From: an uncultured Clostridium sp.
Lineage (GTDB): Bacteria; Bacillota; Clostridia; Clostridiales; Clostridiaceae
Length of the DNA stretch: 16,785 nt
NCBI GenBank assembly: GCA_900548455.1
Contig: URKQ01000052.1
Span: forward strand, 1-16,785
Reading direction: 5' to 3'
Shown: one piece after another, positions 14,809 through 16,785 of the stretch
Position numbering within the stretch: the stretch's first letter is position 1
How the letters are laid out: the number at the start of each line of letters is the position of its first letter
Position numbers and translations under genes: made by a program
Notes under the pieces: model-generated
Told to the model about the DNA's origin: nothing
Seen by the model: the letters and a program-made list of their open reading frames with translations, nothing else
Databases searched by the model: none

Positions 14809-14886
14809 ACAGTTTATTGAACTTCCCACAAATAAAAACTGTGAGATTCTTGGGTAATGCGTGCTAATGCCTACAAATTTACCAAG
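14809..14886 (-). promoter_or_regulatory. Structured leader of the NlpC/P60 gene
   Basis: In minus-strand RNA sense a stem CTTGGTAA / TTACCCAAG (14879-14886 and 14849-14857, one bulge) is followed by CUCACA / UGUGGG (14840-14845 and 14825-14830), complete only with a G-U pair and therefore favouring this strand. The alternative pair ACAGTTT / AAACTGT (14836-14842 and 14809-14815) shares bases with the second stem, so the two exclude each other. This is typical of switches, but there is no T-run terminator and I could not match a known riboswitch core. Confidence 0.35.
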
Positions 14887-14922
14887 CTATCCTCCTAGTT
14901 CTTAAGATTCTTTTATGTATCT

Positions 14923-14973
14923 CTATCAATATGTATAACGTTATCATATACTGTTCAAACTATATTGATAGTA
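14923..14973 (-). promoter_or_regulatory. Probable promoter/operator of the NlpC/P60 gene, with shared 24-bp motif
   Basis: The interval 14950-14973 carries, on the minus strand, TACTA, two variable bases, AATATAGTTT, a purine and AACAGT. The same element recurs at 15698-15721. A 10-bp inverted repeat CTATCAATAT / ATATTGATAG (14923-14932 and 14962-14971) frames it, with the palindrome ATAACGTTAT (14935-14944) inside. TTGAAC followed after 17 bp by TACATA, or TATAGT as a -10, could be the promoter. Which is used cannot be decided from sequence alone. Confidence 0.45.
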
Positions 14974-15165
14974 AAATTTGACTTAGAAACATTATAAAGT
15001 ATTAAAGTACATATAGTCAACTTTTTTATTAAGACAAATATTTCTAAATAAAGATATATTTTAAAATAATATTGTTATATTTTCATTTCTAAAGGCATAT
15101 ACTAGATGTTTAACTTAATTTTAACTTAATTTTAAATTAATTATTAAGAATAAAAATTTGTACTA
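14974..15165. other. AT-rich gap without a gene
   Basis: Together with the leader of the NlpC/P60 gene this makes a 443-bp gap between coding regions. Apart from the dyads and shared motif listed separately, it is very AT-rich, with tandem TTAACTTAATT-like units at about 15110-15130. I see no open frame with a ribosome binding site. Confidence 0.5.
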
Positions 15166-15200
15166 AAAAAATAATGAGCAGCATTATGCCACTCATTATT
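15166..15200 (-). terminator. Terminator of the 152-residue protein gene
   Basis: On the minus strand AATGAG and GCAT pair with ATGC and CTCATT in a stem with small symmetric internal mismatches, ending in a run of seven T (15166-15172). It lies directly after the stop codon. Confidence 0.8.
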
Positions 15201-15659
15201 TTAACTATACATAAGAGTTAATCTCACTATTCTTCTTACAAAATTTCTTGCTCTCATATAAGGAACTCCCTTACACTCTAAGAACCTAAATATACCTGGA
15301 TTGTTTCTTTCTATTCTATTAACTATTCTATCAATTTTTAAGTAATTATATCCAGGGCTTCTTTCATCTGTTCTAAAATCATTATTAAAAAAATCTTCAT
15401 TTTCATTTGCATCTCTTATCCATTCTTCTTCATAAAAAATTCTAAATTCATCATCTTCTTCATCCATAAGCCAAGGCATAGGGGTTATAAAACCTAAAGG
15501 ATTATTTCTATGCATTGGCATAATCCCCATCATACAATACATAGCAATGAAATCTTCCATCTCTTTAGACATATCTATACCATTCATAGGCTCTATGGGA
15601 ACAAATTCATATTCTTGAATTTCATCTCTATAAAAATTTCTTTCATTCTCTGAATACAT
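15201..15659 (-). CDS. Hypothetical acidic protein, 152 residues
   Basis: I do not recognise this protein. It has no signal peptide or clear membrane segment. The N-terminal two thirds are strongly acidic with many Met, Phe and Trp (for example MYCMMGIMPMHRN and MPWLMDEEDDEFRIFYEEEW). The last 45 residues are basic (IDRIVNRIERNNP, MRARNFVRRIVRL). Bipartite charge suggests self-assembly or binding to a charged partner. The ATG has GGAGGG upstream, and the gene has its own terminator and a 24-bp upstream motif shared with the NlpC/P60 gene, so it is very likely a real, separately regulated gene. A role in the sporulating cell or envelope is only a guess. Confidence 0.8.
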   Translation of the reverse strand: MYSENERNFYRDEIQEYEFVPIEPMNGIDMSKEMEDFIAMYCMMGIMPMHRNNPLGFITPMPWLMDEEDDEFRIFYEEEWIRDANENEDFFNNDFRTDERSPGYNYLKIDRIVNRIERNNPGIFRFLECKGVPYMRARNFVRRIVRLTLMYS

Positions 15660-15697
15660 TATAATCCCTCCAAGTTTATATTAAACATAATCAAATA

Positions 15698-15721
15698 ACT
15701 GTTTAAACTATATTAGTAGTA
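15698..15721 (-). promoter_or_regulatory. Second copy of the 24-bp upstream motif
   Basis: On the minus strand this matches the motif before the NlpC/P60 gene at 21 of 24 positions: TACTA, AATATAGTTT and AACAGT are identical. It lies about 40 bp before the ATG of the 152-residue protein, a distance suitable for a promoter containing TATAGT as -10. It suggests that one regulator or sigma factor serves both genes. Confidence 0.5.
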
Positions 15722-15819
15722 CTAAAAATTAATATAATATGTGATGATTTCATGAATAATCTGATTATTTTATTTAACATTATTTATATTAAAATCTATG
15801 CATAATACTATAAATTAAT

Positions 15820-16428
15820 TCAACAATTTAACATTTTTTTTAGTGCAATCAATCTGTTATTTACAACTCTCCAATCAATATTGCTCATAAATACATCAAT
15901 ATATTTTTTTCTGTCAATTCCAAAGTCAATCATATATGCATGTTCATATACATCTATAACAAGTAAGGGATACGCCTTCCATATAGGTCCTGAATCATGG
16001 CTATCCTGCCCATATATATGAAGTTTTCCATCTATGGGTTCATAAGCAAGTACTACCCATCCTCTTACTGCTAAAGCTGCATTTTTAAATAATTTTTCAA
16101 AATAGTCATAACTACCAAAGCTGTCCATTATAGCTTCATATACGAAAGAAGATATTCCCTTTACTTCTCCATTCATATTTTCAAAATAAAGTTCATGAAG
16201 TTTAACTCCATCTAATGCAAAACTTTGTGCTACTAGAAGACTTCTATAAGGACTATAAATGGCATTTTCCCCTGAAAAATCCCTTTGTTCATTTATTTCA
16301 CCCCATATTGTATTAACTTTGTCTACGTATCCTTCATATAGTTTATAATGCTGTTCCAATTGATTTAAGCTTATTCCTTTAATACTTTTAAAATTAAAAG
16401 TTTTAGGACTTAACTTTTGCTCCATCAT
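15820..16428 (-). CDS. Divergent Fe/Mn superoxide dismutase-like protein
   Basis: The fold and all four metal ligands of Fe/Mn superoxide dismutase can be placed: His27 (LEQHYKLYEGYV), His78 (KLHELYF), Asp159 and His163 (VIDVYEHAYMIDFG), plus the gateway Tyr34. The enzyme would convert superoxide to oxygen and peroxide. It is unusual: the HH pair after the first ligand is replaced by LY, the usual NHxxFW around the second ligand is LHELYF, and VDVWEHAY reads IDVYEHAY. At 202 residues the length is normal. Two ATGs start the frame; AGGAG fits either. Activity is uncertain. Related divergent dismutases occur in spore coats of clostridia, which would suit an anaerobe, but that is inference. Confidence 0.85.
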   Translation of the reverse strand: MMEQKLSPKTFNFKSIKGISLNQLEQHYKLYEGYVDKVNTIWGEINEQRDFSGENAIYSPYRSLLVAQSFALDGVKLHELYFENMNGEVKGISSFVYEAIMDSFGSYDYFEKLFKNAALAVRGWVVLAYEPIDGKLHIYGQDSHDSGPIWKAYPLLVIDVYEHAYMIDFGIDRKKYIDVFMSNIDWRVVNNRLIALKKMLNC

Positions 16429-16486
16429 TCACTCTCCTAAAATATTACTTTATAATAAATTTAAAGAAATATTCATTTCTTTTTTC

Positions 16487-16500
16487 ATGTATTAATACAT
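16487..16500. promoter_or_regulatory. 14-bp palindrome upstream of the dismutase-like gene
   Basis: ATGTATTAATACAT is a perfect palindrome about 60 bp before the start codon, next to a minus-strand TATAAT-like sequence and followed by a second dyad AGAAAT-ATTC-ATTTCT (16465-16480). It may be an operator; AT-rich composition makes chance dyads fairly common. Confidence 0.3.
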
Positions 16501-16572
16501 TATATTTAATTTCTCTCTCTAAAATACATAAAAATTACATTCAACAAATTATACTGTTTTATGCAAAATTAA

Positions 16573-16609
16573 ATAAAGCTAATATACTTTACCAGTATAT
16601 TAGCTTTAT
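16573..16609 (-). terminator. Terminator after the tyrosine recombinase
   Basis: A perfect 16-bp stem ATAAAGCTAATATACT / AGTATATTAGCTTTAT with a 5-base loop begins two bases after the recombinase stop and runs into ATTTAATTTT on the minus strand. Being perfectly palindromic, it could act in both directions. Confidence 0.75.
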
Positions 16610-16610
16610 C

Positions 16611-16785
16611 TCAAAGAATATCTATGATATCTCCTGCATTATTTTTTAATTTATCTATAGAATGTACATATCTATTTGTAGTTGCTAAATTTTTATGCCC
16701 TGCAAATTCTCTTACTTTTTCTATAGTTGCACCTTCTGTTATAGCTATTGTTATAGCTGTATGTCTTGTGGAGTGAACTTTTAAA
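16611..16785 (-). CDS. Tyrosine recombinase/phage integrase, C-terminal end (cut by window edge)
   Basis: The last 58 codons of a tyrosine site-specific recombinase. Visible catalytic elements are HSTRHT (His-x-x-Arg), AGHKNLATTNRYVHS with the third His and the nucleophilic Tyr in the usual spacing, and a short tail ending DIIDIL. The N-terminal domains and first catalytic Arg lie beyond the window. It could be an orphan Xer-like enzyme or the integrase of an element extending to the right. No attachment site or direct repeat is recognisable in the sequence available. Confidence 0.93.
   Translation of the reverse strand, partial: LKVHSTRHTAITIAITEGATIEKVREFAGHKNLATTNRYVHSIDKLKNNAGDIIDIL

Noticed and set aside
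14809..14890. c-di-AMP or c-di-GMP riboswitch before the NlpC/P60 gene
   Set aside because: Conserved core sequences of those classes could not be placed; only generic helices are visible.

Overview
The window looks like a chromosomal segment of a low-GC, spore-forming Firmicute, most likely Clostridium sensu stricto. The evidence is AT-rich DNA, strong GGAGG ribosome binding sites, frequent TTG starts and the clustered order DUF4321-maf-radC-mreBCD-pbp2-minCDE-rodA-mgsA. Every convincing gene is on the minus strand, so transcription runs from high to low coordinates.

From right to left: positions 16785-16611 hold the 3' end of a tyrosine recombinase with a 16-bp-stem terminator. Next are a divergent Fe/Mn superoxide dismutase-like gene (16428-15820), an unrecognised acidic 152-residue protein (15659-15201), a secreted NlpC/P60 peptidoglycan hydrolase (14757-14164) and a membrane-anchored SPOR-domain protein (14068-13355). 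The NlpC/P60 gene and the 152-residue gene share a nearly identical 24-bp upstream motif. A 411-bp gap then carries the promoter of the main operon.

The core (12943-6104) is an operon for DUF4321, Maf, RadC, MreB, MreC, MreD and a large class B penicillin-binding protein, ending at a strong terminator. It is followed by minC-minD-minE (5865-4143). Together these genes make the elongasome (MreBCD, the transpeptidase PBP2 and, further on, the glycosyltransferase RodA) and the division-site selector MinCDE. rodA and mgsA (1399-1) have their own promoter.

The unusual part is 1492-4140. Between minE and rodA lie two XRE-type regulators, one with a glycine/serine pentad-repeat C-terminus and one with a TPR-like helical C-terminus. 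Beside them is a roughly 640-bp non-coding stretch packed with dyads: a 124-bp imperfect palindrome touching the minE stop, the minE terminator, a block of about 48% GC with many hairpins that ends in its own terminator (a candidate unnamed small RNA), and a possible three-way junction. It reads like an accessory insertion in an otherwise conserved cell-shape locus. Several start codons (minC, mreD, radC, pbp2 and one regulator) are best moved to internal codons with proper Shine-Dalgarno spacing.
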